A DNA stretch of 64,000 bases from Campylobacter gastrosuis (GCF_030249845.1 NZ_JANURM010000005.1:1-64000), one strand, 5' to 3'. Shown: positions 1 to 9,481, counted from the stretch's first letter. Numbers and translations are program-made. Notes: generated by a model from the sequence alone, not told the origin.

Positions 1-1503
1 CATTTGCTCCACTGCTGCTGCACTTTCTTGAAGTGAATTTGCTTGTGAATTTGCACCATCGGTTAGCTCTTTCATACTATCATTTAGGATTTTTGCCTTT
101 TGCTCTAAAATTTCAGCCTTGTGCAAGTTATCTTTTAGCATATTTGCAATCTCAACACCGAGCTGATTTACGCCACTTGCAATCAAGCCATTATCATCTA
201 AACGTGCGGTAAAATCGGACTTTTTGTAGCTTTCAAGCAGTTTTAAAACGTCCTGTCCGTCTAGCGAGATCGCCTCTTTTAGTGCTGTTTGTAGGCTAGC
301 TAACGCATTTTTTAGCTCATTTAGCAGTGGATTTTTAGTCATCACATCTAAATTTGAGCCAAATTTACCATCTTTAATCTGTCCGACAAAGAGATTTACG
401 CCGTTTAAGAAATTTCGCTCCTCGGCTAGGTTATTTTTAATATTTGTTATATTTTCATTTATAATGTTTGCCATATCTGCAAACTCATCTTTTGAGCTTA
501 TTGCTATCGGTTCGGCGTTATTTACCTTGTGATTTAAGAAGTCAAAGAACGATAAAAGCCCCGATTTTAGCCTTAAAATGATTGAAAGCAGGTATTTTGA
601 TAAAAATAGCGAGATGATTAAGGTAACAAGTCCGCAGATGAAAATAACTATCAAAGTTGAGTATAAAAGTCCATTAAGTTCGCTTAAAATATCGCTCTCA
701 TCAAGCTCGGCAATAAGATACCAATCCATAGCCGAAATGTAGTGTGAAACGATGATTTTACCGCCATTTTTTATCATCGCTCCATTTTTATCAAGCAAAA
801 TTTTCGCCTCATCTTTGCCTAGAAAATCGGCTAAATTTTTATTTCTTAGGGCTTTATCTTTGTGAATTCTTAAAACCCCGCTGTCGTCAGCCATATAAAA
901 TTGACCGCTTTTGCCAAGCTTTTGCGATGTGACTAATTTTACCACGCCGTCAAGCGAAACGCCAGTAAATGCAATGCCGTAAAATTTACCCTCTTTGATG
1001 ATTTTGCTATTTACAAACAGCGTTACATTGCCGGTGTTATCATCGTTATCAACGTTTAAAACGGTTCGTTTAGGCGAGTTTCTTAGCCCAAAATACCACT
1101 GGTCGCGCTCGGCGTTTTTATCCATTACCTTTAAAACGCTATCTTTTGCATAATACCTTAATGTAACATCTGAAACCATACCAATGGCAAACAGCCCAAG
1201 CTCCGTTTCTACCGACTTTTGATACTTAAAAAACGTATCAAATTTACTCTCTGGCTCGCCCTCTTTCATCCACTCAATGACAAATTCATTTGCCCCAAGT
1301 AGCTCAGCAGTCGTGATGATACGCTGAATTTGCCCATTTATTGAGGCGGCTACGCCACTTATTGCCGTTGGTAGCTCGGTATTTACCACCCTGTTTGAAT
1401 ACATATTTTTTGCACTCTGGTAGTTTAAAATTCCTACGCTTACAATTGAGATAAAGACAATAAGCATAAGAATTAACGCCACTTTTACACGTAAAGATCT
1501 CAT
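1..1503 (-). CDS. Methyl-accepting chemotaxis protein (3' end outside window)
   Basis: Translating the minus strand from the ATG at 1503 gives at least 501 codons open to the window edge. An N-terminal membrane helix (about residues 9-27) is followed by a roughly 240-residue periplasmic sensor region resembling a dCache domain, with a WYF stretch and a GIAFTGVSL segment. A second membrane helix follows, then a HAMP-like region and the beginning of the Ala/Glu/Gln-rich signalling coiled coil. The family senses ligands at the inner membrane and controls CheA. GGAG lies 6 nt before the ATG and a TATAAT box lies upstream. The ligand cannot be told from the sequence, and the CheW/CheA-binding tip is not in the window. 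Confidence 0.9.
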   Translation of the reverse strand, partial: MRSLRVKVALILMLIVFISIVSVGILNYQSAKNMYSNRVVNTELPTAISGVAASINGQIQRIITTAELLGANEFVIEWMKEGEPESKFDTFFKYQKSVETELGLFAIGMVSDVTLRYYAKDSVLKVMDKNAERDQWYFGLRNSPKRTVLNVDNDDNTGNVTLFVNSKIIKEGKFYGIAFTGVSLDGVVKLVTSQKLGKSGQFYMADDSGVLRIHKDKALRNKNLADFLGKDEAKILLDKNGAMIKNGGKIIVSHYISAMDWYLIAELDESDILSELNGLLYSTLIVIFICGLVTLIISLFLSKYLLSIILRLKSGLLSFFDFLNHKVNNAEPIAISSKDEFADMANIINENITNIKNNLAEERNFLNGVNLFVGQIKDGKFGSNLDVMTKNPLLNELKNALASLQTALKEAISLDGQDVLKLLESYKKSDFTARLDDNGLIASGVNQLGVEIANMLKDNLHKAEILEQKAKILNDSMKELTDGANSQANSLQESAAAVEQM

Positions 1504-1532
1504 TTTTTCTCCATTTCTTCGATTTTTGTGCC

Positions 1533-1538
1533 ATTATA
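1533..1538 (-). promoter_or_regulatory. -10 box of the chemotaxis receptor gene
   Basis: TATAAT preceded by TG (extended -10) on the minus strand, about 30 nt before the receptor ATG at 1503. A run of 13 T on the same strand (1548-1560) lies just upstream, as is common for epsilonproteobacterial sigma-70 promoters, which lack a clear -35. Confidence 0.65.
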
Positions 1539-1547
1539 CAACAAAAC

Positions 1548-1560
1548 AAAAAAAAAAAAA
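1548..1560. repeat. A13/T13 homopolymer in a promoter region
   Basis: Uninterrupted run of 13 A on the plus strand, 9 bp upstream of the receptor's -10 box. It lies in the divergent intergenic region between the chemotaxis receptor and sdaC. Length change by slippage would alter promoter spacing. Confidence 0.8.
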
Positions 1561-1686
1561 CAAGTTTTTTAAATTTATATTTTTTTAAAATTTACAACTA
1601 GCAAAAACGTTAATGATTGTTTAATTTTTAAGAAACGTAAAAGAAATTAAAGAGTAGAATTAGTTTGAAATTTTATGGAGAATTTA

Positions 1687-2922
1687 ATGGACAGAAAAAA
1701 GATGAACGGCTTTGATCGCCGTTGGATGTGGTCGCTGTTTGGCACGGCAGTTGGTGCTGGAATTTTGTTTTTGCCTATTCGTGCAGGCACTGGCGGATTT
1801 TGGCCTATTATTATTATGTGTTGCCTGATTTTTCCGATGACTTGGCTAAGCCACAGAGCGCTTGCTAGGTTTGTAAATTCAAGCTCAAAGCCGGGTCAGG
1901 ATATCACAAAGGTCGTTGAGGAGCATTTTGGCTTTAAGTGGGGCTATGTCGTTACTATTCTTTACTTTTTTGCCATTTATCCTATCTGCCTAGCTTATGG
2001 CGTTGGCATTACAAACACGGTTGATTCATTTATCGTAAATCAGCTCGGTTTTGCACAAATTGACCGCTTTATTTTGGCGTTTGTGCTTGTTAGTATGATG
2101 ATGGCAGTTATGATTTTAAGCGAGGAGATTGTAACAAAAATTTGTGCATCGCTAGTCTATCCGCTCTGCTTTATTTTGTTTGGATTTTCGCTTTATTTAA
2201 TCCCAGAATGGAAATTTACAGCCATTTCAAACGTCCCTACTTTTAAGGATTTTGTCGTTGTCATTTGGCTTACTTTGCCGGTTTTAGTCTTTGCTTTTAA
2301 CCACAGCCCAGCCGTTTCTACATTTGCTTTAAGCGTAGAAAAAGAGTATGGCGATGAGAAAAATTTTAAGACAAATCAAATTGAGTTTCACACATCAGCG
2401 GCACTTTTAAGCTTTGTGATGTTGTTTGTCTTCTCTTGCATTATGTGCCTTGACGCTGATGATTTTGAGGCGGCACGTGCTGCAAATATACCTGTGCTTT
2501 CGTATTTTGCAAATAAATTTGAAAACCCAATCATCTCTTATGCTGGTCCAGCTGTCGCATTTTTAGCGATTTTGACCTCATTTTTTGGACATTATTATGG
2601 TGCCAGAGAGGGGCTAAATGGTATCATTAGAAAAACGACCAAAAAAGATGGCGTCCAAACGCTAAGCAATAACACAATCAACACAATTACAACGATATTT
2701 TTATACTCAACAATCGTAATTGTCGGCTATTTAAATCCGAGCATTTTAGGCTTTATTGAGGATTTAGGCGGCCCAATCATCGCTGCAATTTTGTTTTTAA
2801 TGCCAATTATTGCATTTTACAAAGTCCCAGCCTTGGCAAAATTTAGAAACAAAGCGACCGATATTTTCGTCTTTGTAATGGGTTCGCTCACGATTTTAAG
2901 CGTAATTGTTAAGATGATTTAA
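1687..2922 (+). CDS. sdaC: Serine/threonine transporter, HAAAP family (SdaC-like)
   Basis: Polytopic inner-membrane protein of about 411 residues with some eleven hydrophobic segments. It matches the hydroxy/aromatic amino acid permease family: the N-terminal GTAVGAGILFLP stretch is typical of SdaC/TdcC. It should import L-serine with protons. An upstream ATG at 1675 is possible, but the GGAG at 1676-1679 is well placed for the ATG at 1687, so I chose 1687. The serine dehydratase gene begins 8 nt downstream, forming the usual Campylobacter serine-catabolism operon. Confidence 0.9.
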   Translation: MDRKKMNGFDRRWMWSLFGTAVGAGILFLPIRAGTGGFWPIIIMCCLIFPMTWLSHRALARFVNSSSKPGQDITKVVEEHFGFKWGYVVTILYFFAIYPICLAYGVGITNTVDSFIVNQLGFAQIDRFILAFVLVSMMMAVMILSEEIVTKICASLVYPLCFILFGFSLYLIPEWKFTAISNVPTFKDFVVVIWLTLPVLVFAFNHSPAVSTFALSVEKEYGDEKNFKTNQIEFHTSAALLSFVMLFVFSCIMCLDADDFEAARAANIPVLSYFANKFENPIISYAGPAVAFLAILTSFFGHYYGAREGLNGIIRKTTKKDGVQTLSNNTINTITTIFLYSTIVIVGYLNPSILGFIEDLGGPIIAAILFLMPIIAFYKVPALAKFRNKATDIFVFVMGSLTILSVIVKMI

Positions 2923-2930
2923 GGCTAGAT

Positions 2931-4298
2931 ATGGATTCTATTTTATCTATTTTTAAAATCGGCGTTGGCCCAAGCTCATCTCACACGATAGGGCCAATCC
3001 TTGCAGCAAACCGCTTTTGTGAGCTAATCGCCCCAAATTTAGAGCAGGTAGAGCGTATCGTAGTCACTCTTCACGGATCACTTTGCCTGACTGGCAAGGG
3101 GCATTTAACCGATGTAGCCTGCCTAATCGGACTAAATAACGTCACTGCAAAAGATGTAACGCCAAATATAAAGACCAAAATTTTAAAAGATGTCTTTGAT
3201 GATAAAAAAATCAATCTTTGTGGCAAGAAATTTATAAATTTTAACTACAAAAAAGATATGATTTTTAACCCAAAAATGCTTACTTTTCACGAAAATGGGC
3301 TAATTTTTGAGGCGTTTAGCAGTAATGGCGAGATTATAAATTCACACACTTATTACTCAACTGGCGGTGGATTTGTTTCAAGCGAGGACGAGATAAAAAA
3401 TGGTAAATTTAGCAATCAAATTGAAAAGGAGTTGCAGTTTGACTTTGACAGCGCAGCACGCCTAGCTGAGCTTTGCAAGGTGCATAATAAAAATATCGCT
3501 CAAATCGCACTTATGCGAGAGGCTGAAATTCACGGCGAAGAGTATGTCAAAAACTACTGCTTAGAAATTTACAAAGCGATGATTGAGTGCTATGAAAACG
3601 GCATAAACTCAACCGAGCGAACCCTGCCCGGTGGTATCGGCATAAACCGCCTAGCCCCAGCGATCAAAAAACGCCTAGAAGCCAACCCAAAAGAGGACCT
3701 TGACCCACTTGCCGTGATTGACTATATGGCAATGTATGCAAGGGCGATAGCAGAGGAGAATGCAAGTGGTGGCAAGGTCGTAACAGCACCGACAAACGGG
3801 GCGTGTGGCGTAGTCCCAGCGGTAATGCTTTATACTAAAAATCATAGATTTTATATGGATGATGCAAAGGTTATTGACTTTTTATTAACCTGCTGTGCCA
3901 TTGGCTATTTGTATAAGAAAAACGCCTCAATCAGCGGTGCTGAGGCTGGCTGTCAAGCAGAAATCGGAGCTGCATCATCAATGGCAGCTGCTGGTATGGC
4001 ACTAGTTAGCGGAGCGACCACACAGCAGGTGCTTTCAGCCGCTGAGATCGCTATGGAGCACCATTTGGGGCTTACTTGCGACCCTGTTGGCGGACTGGTG
4101 CAAATTCCTTGCATTGAGAGAAACGTGCTTGGAGCGATAAAGGCTGTAAGTGCCGCAAAACTCGCCCTAGAAGGTGGCTACACACCGCATGTAACACTAG
4201 ATGAGGTCATCATCACAATGTATAAAACTGGCAAAGATATGAACCCAAAATACAAAGAGACCTCGCTAGGCGGACTAGCACAAATGGTGAGTTGTTAA
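2931..4298 (+). CDS. sdaA: L-serine ammonia-lyase (iron-sulfur dependent)
   Basis: Single-chain 455-residue serine dehydratase that converts L-serine to pyruvate and ammonia in the cytoplasm using an oxygen-labile [4Fe-4S] cluster. The N-terminal beta domain carries KIGVGPSSSHTIGP. The C-terminal alpha domain carries the cysteine motifs TNGACGVVPA, GCQAEIGAASSMAAAG and CDPVGGLVQIPC. Length and domain order match SdaA/SdaB. It follows sdaC by 8 nt, so uptake and deamination of serine are probably co-transcribed. Serine is a major carbon source for Campylobacter, which mostly cannot ferment sugars. Confidence 0.95.
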   Translation: MDSILSIFKIGVGPSSSHTIGPILAANRFCELIAPNLEQVERIVVTLHGSLCLTGKGHLTDVACLIGLNNVTAKDVTPNIKTKILKDVFDDKKINLCGKKFINFNYKKDMIFNPKMLTFHENGLIFEAFSSNGEIINSHTYYSTGGGFVSSEDEIKNGKFSNQIEKELQFDFDSAARLAELCKVHNKNIAQIALMREAEIHGEEYVKNYCLEIYKAMIECYENGINSTERTLPGGIGINRLAPAIKKRLEANPKEDLDPLAVIDYMAMYARAIAEENASGGKVVTAPTNGACGVVPAVMLYTKNHRFYMDDAKVIDFLLTCCAIGYLYKKNASISGAEAGCQAEIGAASSMAAAGMALVSGATTQQVLSAAEIAMEHHLGLTCDPVGGLVQIPCIERNVLGAIKAVSAAKLALEGGYTPHVTLDEVIITMYKTGKDMNPKYKETSLGGLAQMVSC

Positions 4299-4322
4299 AT
4301 TTATTATGATAAATCACTCATT

Positions 4323-4886
4323 ATGATTTTTGAAGTTTGCGTGATTTTAGCCGGTGGCAAAAGCTCTCGTATGGGGCGCGATAAAACGCTTTTGCCATTT
4401 GGCAATTTTGCTACGCTTACGCATTTTCAAGCCCACAAGCTATCAAAAATTTTTAAAAATGTCTATGTTAGCTCAAAATTTGATAAATTTAACCCCCCGC
4501 TAAATCTCATAAAAGATGAAAATTTAGATATTTTCTCGCCAATGCTAGCACTTAGCTCAATCCTTAAAAATTTTAACACGAGCGTTTTTATCATACCTGC
4601 TGATATGCCCTTTGTAAAACTTAGCACGATAGAAGAGCTAGGCAAATACGCCGATACTTTTGACGCTGTGATCCCAAAAGATAGCCGTTATCGCCACAGC
4701 CTTTGTGGATTTTTCTCGCCAAAACTAGCGTTAAAGGCGGACGTGCTTTATAAAAAAGATGAGCATAAAATCGGACTTTTATTAAATGACGCAAGGGTTA
4801 AAGAGCTGTTTTTTGATGATGAAAGCGAGTTTTTTAACATAAACAATCCAAACGATTACGAAAAAGCATTAAGTGAAAATTTTTAA
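4323..4886 (+). CDS. mobA: Molybdenum cofactor guanylyltransferase
   Basis: Protein of 187 residues. The N-terminal nucleotide-binding signature LAGGKSSRMGRDK is diagnostic of MobA, and PADMPF around residues 97-102 is the usual metal/GTP-site segment. MobA transfers GMP to molybdopterin to make the bis-MGD cofactor of periplasmic oxidoreductases such as nitrate reductase and formate dehydrogenase. It starts 24 nt after sdaA and may ride on the same transcript although functionally unrelated. Confidence 0.9.
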   Translation: MIFEVCVILAGGKSSRMGRDKTLLPFGNFATLTHFQAHKLSKIFKNVYVSSKFDKFNPPLNLIKDENLDIFSPMLALSSILKNFNTSVFIIPADMPFVKLSTIEELGKYADTFDAVIPKDSRYRHSLCGFFSPKLALKADVLYKKDEHKIGLLLNDARVKELFFDDESEFFNINNPNDYEKALSENF

Positions 4887-4925
4887 AATTATTATAAAAT
4901 AACGATTTTAAAAACAGGAGAAACG

Positions 4926-5468
4926 ATGAAAAAATCACTTTTTATTTTAGCAATTTTAGTCGCAACCTTATACTCAAAATGGCTCAATATTGATAAACCG
5001 CACTCAAACGTAGGCTTTATCTCAAAACACCTTGGCATTTCAAACGTAAATGGCAACTTCAATAGCTACGAAGCAAAGGTGGATTTTGACGAGAAAAATA
5101 AAACCCCACGCCTGATTGAAGCAAATATCAAAACCGCCTCAATTTTTACCAAAAATCAGAGGCGAGATGCGAATTTGACAAGTCCGCTCTTTTTTGATGT
5201 CAAAAACTATCCTGAAATAACTTTTAATATGAAGGATTTTAAAAACGATAAAATTTTTGGCGTGATTGAGATTAAAAAAATCAAAAAAAATGTCGTATTT
5301 GACTACAAATTTAACGGCGAAGCACCCGATAAAAACGGCTCAATCAAAAATAGCTTTACGATAAGCGGTATCATCAAACGCAAAGACTTTAACATCGGCA
5401 AAGAGTATCCAGAAACTCTTGTAAATAATGATATTAAAATCATCGTTGATATTGAGGCTGAATACTAG
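4926..5468 (+). CDS. YceI-family periplasmic protein
   Basis: 180-residue protein with an N-terminal signal sequence (MKKSLFILAILVATLYS) and the YceI lipocalin-like fold pattern: the DKPHSNVGFISKHLGISNVNGNF opening, the SxLFFDVKNYPEITF middle and a C-terminal NDIKIIVDIEAEY strand. Members bind polyisoprenoids in the periplasm and are often linked to respiratory-chain or stress functions; the exact role here is unknown. AGGAG lies 5 nt before the ATG and an intrinsic terminator follows. Confidence 0.85.
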   Translation: MKKSLFILAILVATLYSKWLNIDKPHSNVGFISKHLGISNVNGNFNSYEAKVDFDEKNKTPRLIEANIKTASIFTKNQRRDANLTSPLFFDVKNYPEITFNMKDFKNDKIFGVIEIKKIKKNVVFDYKFNGEAPDKNGSIKNSFTISGIIKRKDFNIGKEYPETLVNNDIKIIVDIEAEY

Positions 5469-5487
5469 AAATTTTAACATATTTTTA

Positions 5488-5518
5488 ATAATAGCACTGC
5501 TTTTGGCAATGCTATTAT
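5488..5518. terminator. Intrinsic terminator after the yceI-like gene
   Basis: Inverted repeat ATAATAGCA / TGCTATTAT (9 bp) with further pairing in the loop (TGC/GCA), followed by CTGTTTTT. It lies between the converging yceI-like and NRAMP-like genes. Confidence 0.7.
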
Positions 5519-5549
5519 CTGTTTTTAGCTAACTTTGTTGGCTTTTATT

Positions 5550-6806
5550 TTAGCCTAAAACCCCAAGCTTATAAACTACAAAAAATATCGCAAACAGGCT
5601 TAAATACGCAAGTCCAGCAAATGAAAGCCAAAGCAAATAGCCCTTAACCTTATGCTCGGTTTTCATCACCAAGCTTAAATTTAGCCACGCAAAAATCGGC
5701 GTGGTAACAAACGAAGCAATCATCGCAAAATTTAGCATAGCACCAACGGCGTGGTTAAACAAAAATATCACGCAAAGCCCAAAAATAGAGCCTAAAATCA
5801 CTGCTAGGTTTGAGTAAATTCTCTTTGTTTCTTTTTTATTTAACATAAGTCTAATGCTCTCACAATTGACACGAGAATATCCATCAATCACCGTGATAGT
5901 CGTGCCAAACATACACATAAACGCAATAAAAGCAATAAGTCCCCTAGCCCACTCGCCAATAGTTTGTGCATACATATTTATAAACTGCTGAATATACTTA
6001 ACCCCAGCACTTTGCACCTCCTCGCCAGAGCCAAACTGCACCAACGCCCCAAGTGCTAAAAACACGAGTGCTAAGATAGCCGTGCCAATGTAGCCTACGT
6101 TAAAGTCAAAAAGCCCGTCATCATAGCTCACCTTTTCAAGCTTCTTTTTTGCGATGACCCACATTGAGTTTAGGGCTGAAATTTCAATTGGAGCTGGCAT
6201 CCAGCCCATAAGTGCGATGATAAATGCTAGCGAGCTTAGCTGCCAAGGCGAGGGTGCGATATAATCAAGCGGTGCCACGCCATTAATGCCGGTGCGATGA
6301 AGTGCGACTGCCACAGCCCAAAGCGTGGCGATTGTAAGTGCTATCATAATCATCTTTGAGACGCTATCAAGCAGTTTGTATCGCCCCATTAAAATAATAA
6401 GACAGCTTACAAAAATCACGACCAAGCTAAGAATAGAAACGCTAAGCTTAAATGGCAAAACAAAGCTTAAAATCGCCGCACTAACAAGCGAAACGGCAGC
6501 GATATTTATAATCGTAGAAAAGATATTTAATATCAAAAAGAGCCAAATGTAAAATTTACCCTTTTGATAATAACCGCTAACAAGGCTGCGTCCGTTATCA
6601 AGCGTGTATTGCGCTCCAAAGCGAAAAAATGGGTATTTAAAGAGATTTGCTAGGATTATTATCACGGCTAGTTGCCAGCCATAAATCGCTCCGGCTTGGG
6701 TTGAGGCGACTATGTGAGACCCGCCAACGGCAGCTGACGCCATTAAAATTCCCGGACCTAGTGCGTTTAGTTTTGAAGTAAGTGTAGATATTCGTTTTTT
6801 ACTCAT
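5550..6806 (-). CDS. Atypical NRAMP-family transporter
   Basis: 418-residue polytopic protein whose N-terminus (LGPGILMASAAVGGSHI, then QAGAIYGW) aligns with the first helix of NRAMP/MntH carriers. It lacks the family's metal-site residues. The DPGN of helix 1 reads GGSH, and the MPH of helix 6 reads MPA (GWMPAPIEISALNS). Canonical NRAMPs bring Mn2+ or Fe2+ into the cytoplasm with protons. With both signatures changed, the substrate here is uncertain and could be another ion or a small organic solute. It stands alone between convergent and divergent neighbours. Confidence 0.75.
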   Translation of the reverse strand: MSKKRISTLTSKLNALGPGILMASAAVGGSHIVASTQAGAIYGWQLAVIIILANLFKYPFFRFGAQYTLDNGRSLVSGYYQKGKFYIWLFLILNIFSTIINIAAVSLVSAAILSFVLPFKLSVSILSLVVIFVSCLIILMGRYKLLDSVSKMIMIALTIATLWAVAVALHRTGINGVAPLDYIAPSPWQLSSLAFIIALMGWMPAPIEISALNSMWVIAKKKLEKVSYDDGLFDFNVGYIGTAILALVFLALGALVQFGSGEEVQSAGVKYIQQFINMYAQTIGEWARGLIAFIAFMCMFGTTITVIDGYSRVNCESIRLMLNKKETKRIYSNLAVILGSIFGLCVIFLFNHAVGAMLNFAMIASFVTTPIFAWLNLSLVMKTEHKVKGYLLWLSFAGLAYLSLFAIFFVVYKLGVLG

Positions 6807-6861
6807 TTTTTTACCTTAATTTTATTTTGGGTTTGTATTGTATTTAAAATTTGAAAAAATT

Positions 6862-7572
6862 TTACTTAATATACTTCCAAAACGTGTATTGAGCGTAAAG
6901 TTTTGCTATCACGTAGCCATCAAAGCCATCTTTAAAGCCACCTTTAAGGATAAAAAGCCTAAAAAATGTCCAAAATGGATTAAAAATCGCCTTAAAGATG
7001 TTGCGTTTTGCACCGAGCGTTGAGTAGCGATTTTGCTTGTCAATAAACTGATAAACGCTATCGTAAGCGTAATGGATAAAGTGATTTTTAAACTCGCCAA
7101 ATTTCTCGTTTTTATCGTTTAAAACGACCTTTTCGTGAATTTCTCTGCCGTCAAAACTGGCATATTTTTTGTTAAAAAATCGCACCGAAAAGTCCGGATA
7201 AAGCCCCATTGATTTTATGCTTTTGCCAAAAAAATAGTTAAGCCTTGCTACCTTGTAAGCCCTAAATTTTGACTCATTTAGCACATTTTTTAGCTCATCT
7301 CTTAGCTCATTTGTAAAAATTTCATCGCTATCAAGAACGAAAACCCAATCAAATTTAGCACTATCAACGCCATATTGCTTTTGCGCGCCAAATCCAAGCC
7401 ACTTTTGGCTTAAAACTCTCACATTTTTAAACTCACTACAAATTCCTAGCGTCTCATCGCTTGAACCGCTATCAACGACTACGACCTCATCTGCAAACTC
7501 CACGCTATTTAGCACTTCACGCAGATATTTTTGGCTGTTAAAAGTTAAGATTACGACGCTAAATTTACTCAT
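6862..7572 (-). CDS. Family 2 glycosyltransferase, LOS core
   Basis: About 236 residues from the ATG at 7572, opening MSKFSVVILTFNSQKYL, a GT-A nucleotide-sugar fold. VVDSGSSDET and the LDSDE metal-binding motif follow, as in WaaE/LgtF-type beta-glucosyltransferases acting on lipooligosaccharide inner core. An upstream ATG at 7623 is open, but it lies deep inside htrB. The chosen start overlaps the htrB stop by 8 nt, like other junctions in this operon. The place after waaC and htrB supports an LOS role. Confidence 0.85.
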   Translation of the reverse strand: MSKFSVVILTFNSQKYLREVLNSVEFADEVVVVDSGSSDETLGICSEFKNVRVLSQKWLGFGAQKQYGVDSAKFDWVFVLDSDEIFTNELRDELKNVLNESKFRAYKVARLNYFFGKSIKSMGLYPDFSVRFFNKKYASFDGREIHEKVVLNDKNEKFGEFKNHFIHYAYDSVYQFIDKQNRYSTLGAKRNIFKAIFNPFWTFFRLFILKGGFKDGFDGYVIAKLYAQYTFWKYIK

Positions 7573-8455
7573 AAATTCTCTCATAAAAGTGTTTAAATCG
7601 CTTGTGAAACCAAAAATATTCATCTGGCTTTTGCCTAATCATCGCTTCACAGGCGTCCGCTTGGGCTTGTGTGGCTAGTTTTATGGCGTTTGCTTTATCA
7701 AAATCGTTAATATCAACCGCCTTAAAAAAGCAAATCTCACTCATTTGCTCATCAACACTGCTAATAAAAGCACTCACAATTAGTGCGTTTGTCTTTTGTG
7801 CAAAAATGCTAACTGAGGGCGTGTGAAGCACCCTTTTGCCAAAAAAGCTAACCTCAATGCCCTCGCTTTTTGCCGTGTTTTGATCAACTAAAATTCCAAC
7901 CAGCCTTTTTTGTTTTAACGCCCTTAAAATGCCCTTTGCAGCGCCACTTTTCTCAATTAGCTCAATGTCAAACTGCGTGCGATTTGCGTTTAAAATTTCA
8001 TTTATGCTCTTGCTATCTAGCCTTCGCCCCAAAATTGAAACTGCGCCAAAACGTGCAGCCATAGCAAGGCTAAACAGCTCCCACTCGCCAAAATGAGCAG
8101 TAGCAACGATGACACTTCGCCCTGAATTTATCGCTTCAAGCAAAAACTTCTCATCTTTAAAACGCACCCGATTTAGCACCTTTTGCTTTGTTGTGTTTTG
8201 ATTTTTTATGAAATTTATGCCTAAAAATTTTGCAAAATTAAAGTAGCATTTTTTGGCGATTTCTAGCTTTTTTTGCATTGAAATTTCATCACCAAACGCC
8301 ATATTTAAATTACTCATCACCACCCTAAAACGCCTTTTATTTACTCTCATATAAATAAAAGCCAACCCCTTTGCAATGGCGTTGTGAAGGGCGTTTGGCG
8401 TGATAAAAATTATAAATTTAAAAACATAAAAAAGGCAGAGATAGACCCTATCCAT
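7565..8455 (-). CDS. htrB: Lipid A biosynthesis acyltransferase
   Basis: 296-residue LpxL/HtrB-family acyltransferase with one N-terminal hydrophobic segment. The catalytic HX4E motif is visible as AHFGEWE, and LVDQNTAKSEG and the C-terminal EYFWFHKRFK segment are typical. It adds a secondary acyl chain to Kdo2-lipid A on the inner membrane. It overlaps waaC by 8 nt and the following glycosyltransferase by 8 nt, so the three are translationally coupled, in the same order as the C. jejuni LOS locus. Confidence 0.93.
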   Translation of the reverse strand: MDRVYLCLFYVFKFIIFITPNALHNAIAKGLAFIYMRVNKRRFRVVMSNLNMAFGDEISMQKKLEIAKKCYFNFAKFLGINFIKNQNTTKQKVLNRVRFKDEKFLLEAINSGRSVIVATAHFGEWELFSLAMAARFGAVSILGRRLDSKSINEILNANRTQFDIELIEKSGAAKGILRALKQKRLVGILVDQNTAKSEGIEVSFFGKRVLHTPSVSIFAQKTNALIVSAFISSVDEQMSEICFFKAVDINDFDKANAIKLATQAQADACEAMIRQKPDEYFWFHKRFKHFYERIYE

Positions 8456-9419
8456 TTAATAGCCTTTTTGCGAAATTTGCGATAGTTTGGGGCAGAATTT
8501 CTTTAATGCAAAAGTCGTTTTTATCAATGCTCCTAGCATCTGGCTGTTTGCCGGTATCAACGACTAAATTTTTAGGCGTAACAAAGGCGTTTCTGCGACT
8601 TGGGCGGTTGCCAAAAAGCGTGATTGAAGCGACATTCATCGCCCAAGCAATGTGAGTAATACCGCTATCATTGCCAATTAAAAGGTCGGCGTTTGCAATT
8701 TTTTGCGTCAAAGTAAGCAAATCCACTCGCTCTAAAACCTTAGCGTGAGTGCCAAGCGTAAGCTCATTTGCGGTTTTTAGCTCCCTGTCATTTGCCTGTG
8801 TGATGAGAATTTCATACTCTTTAAGCAGATTTATCACGGCTTTAAATTTATCATAGCACTTGCTATCTTCACTTGCAAATGGAGCGATGATTATGCGTTT
8901 TTTAGGGCGTTTTTCATCTAAAACTTGCACGTTAAAGCAGGGCTGTTTATCTAAAATTTCATCACGAGTAAAGCTAAAATTTAGTGCAAATGCTGCAAGG
9001 CTAAGGTTTCTAATAATTATATTTTCGTTGTAGTCAATTTTTAGCTTGTGGCGATAAAAAAGCCCAGCAACGCCCTCTTTTACGCTATTTACGCTAAATC
9101 CGTAGCTATTTTTGCCAAGCATTTTTGTGATGATTGCTGATTTTAAAAGCCCCTGAAAATCAATGACAAAATCAAACTCCCCAGCACTTTTTAAAATTTT
9201 CACGCACTCATTTAATTTTTTATCCTTTAAAGGCAGGATAAAAAGCCTATCAATTAGATGATGATTTTGTAAAATTCCAGCAAATCTTTTATCCACAAAC
9301 CACGAAATTTCGCTATCTGGTAGGTGTTTTTTAATAAACTGCAAAACGATGATACAATGAACAATATCGCCAAGCGCTGAGAGCTTAACTATGGCTATTT
9401 TTGGATTTTTCTCTTTCAT
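8448..9419 (-). CDS. waaC: Lipopolysaccharide heptosyltransferase I
   Basis: 323-residue GT9 family protein with the KLSALGDIVHCI N-terminus and the LIGNDSGITHIAWAMNVASITLFG ADP-heptose-binding region. It adds the first L,D-heptose to Kdo in the LOS inner core at the cytoplasmic face of the inner membrane. It is the first gene of the waaC-htrB-glycosyltransferase operon. Its donor sugar is made by the gmhB-hldD-hldE-gmhA cluster at 58.9-62.3 kb in this window. Confidence 0.93.
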   Translation of the reverse strand: MKEKNPKIAIVKLSALGDIVHCIIVLQFIKKHLPDSEISWFVDKRFAGILQNHHLIDRLFILPLKDKKLNECVKILKSAGEFDFVIDFQGLLKSAIITKMLGKNSYGFSVNSVKEGVAGLFYRHKLKIDYNENIIIRNLSLAAFALNFSFTRDEILDKQPCFNVQVLDEKRPKKRIIIAPFASEDSKCYDKFKAVINLLKEYEILITQANDRELKTANELTLGTHAKVLERVDLLTLTQKIANADLLIGNDSGITHIAWAMNVASITLFGNRPSRRNAFVTPKNLVVDTGKQPDARSIDKNDFCIKEILPQTIANFAKRLLNG

Positions 9420-9481
9420 AATCGGCTTTAAAACAAATTTTGGCTATGATTTTATAAAAATTTGACTAAAAAAGGCTTAAA

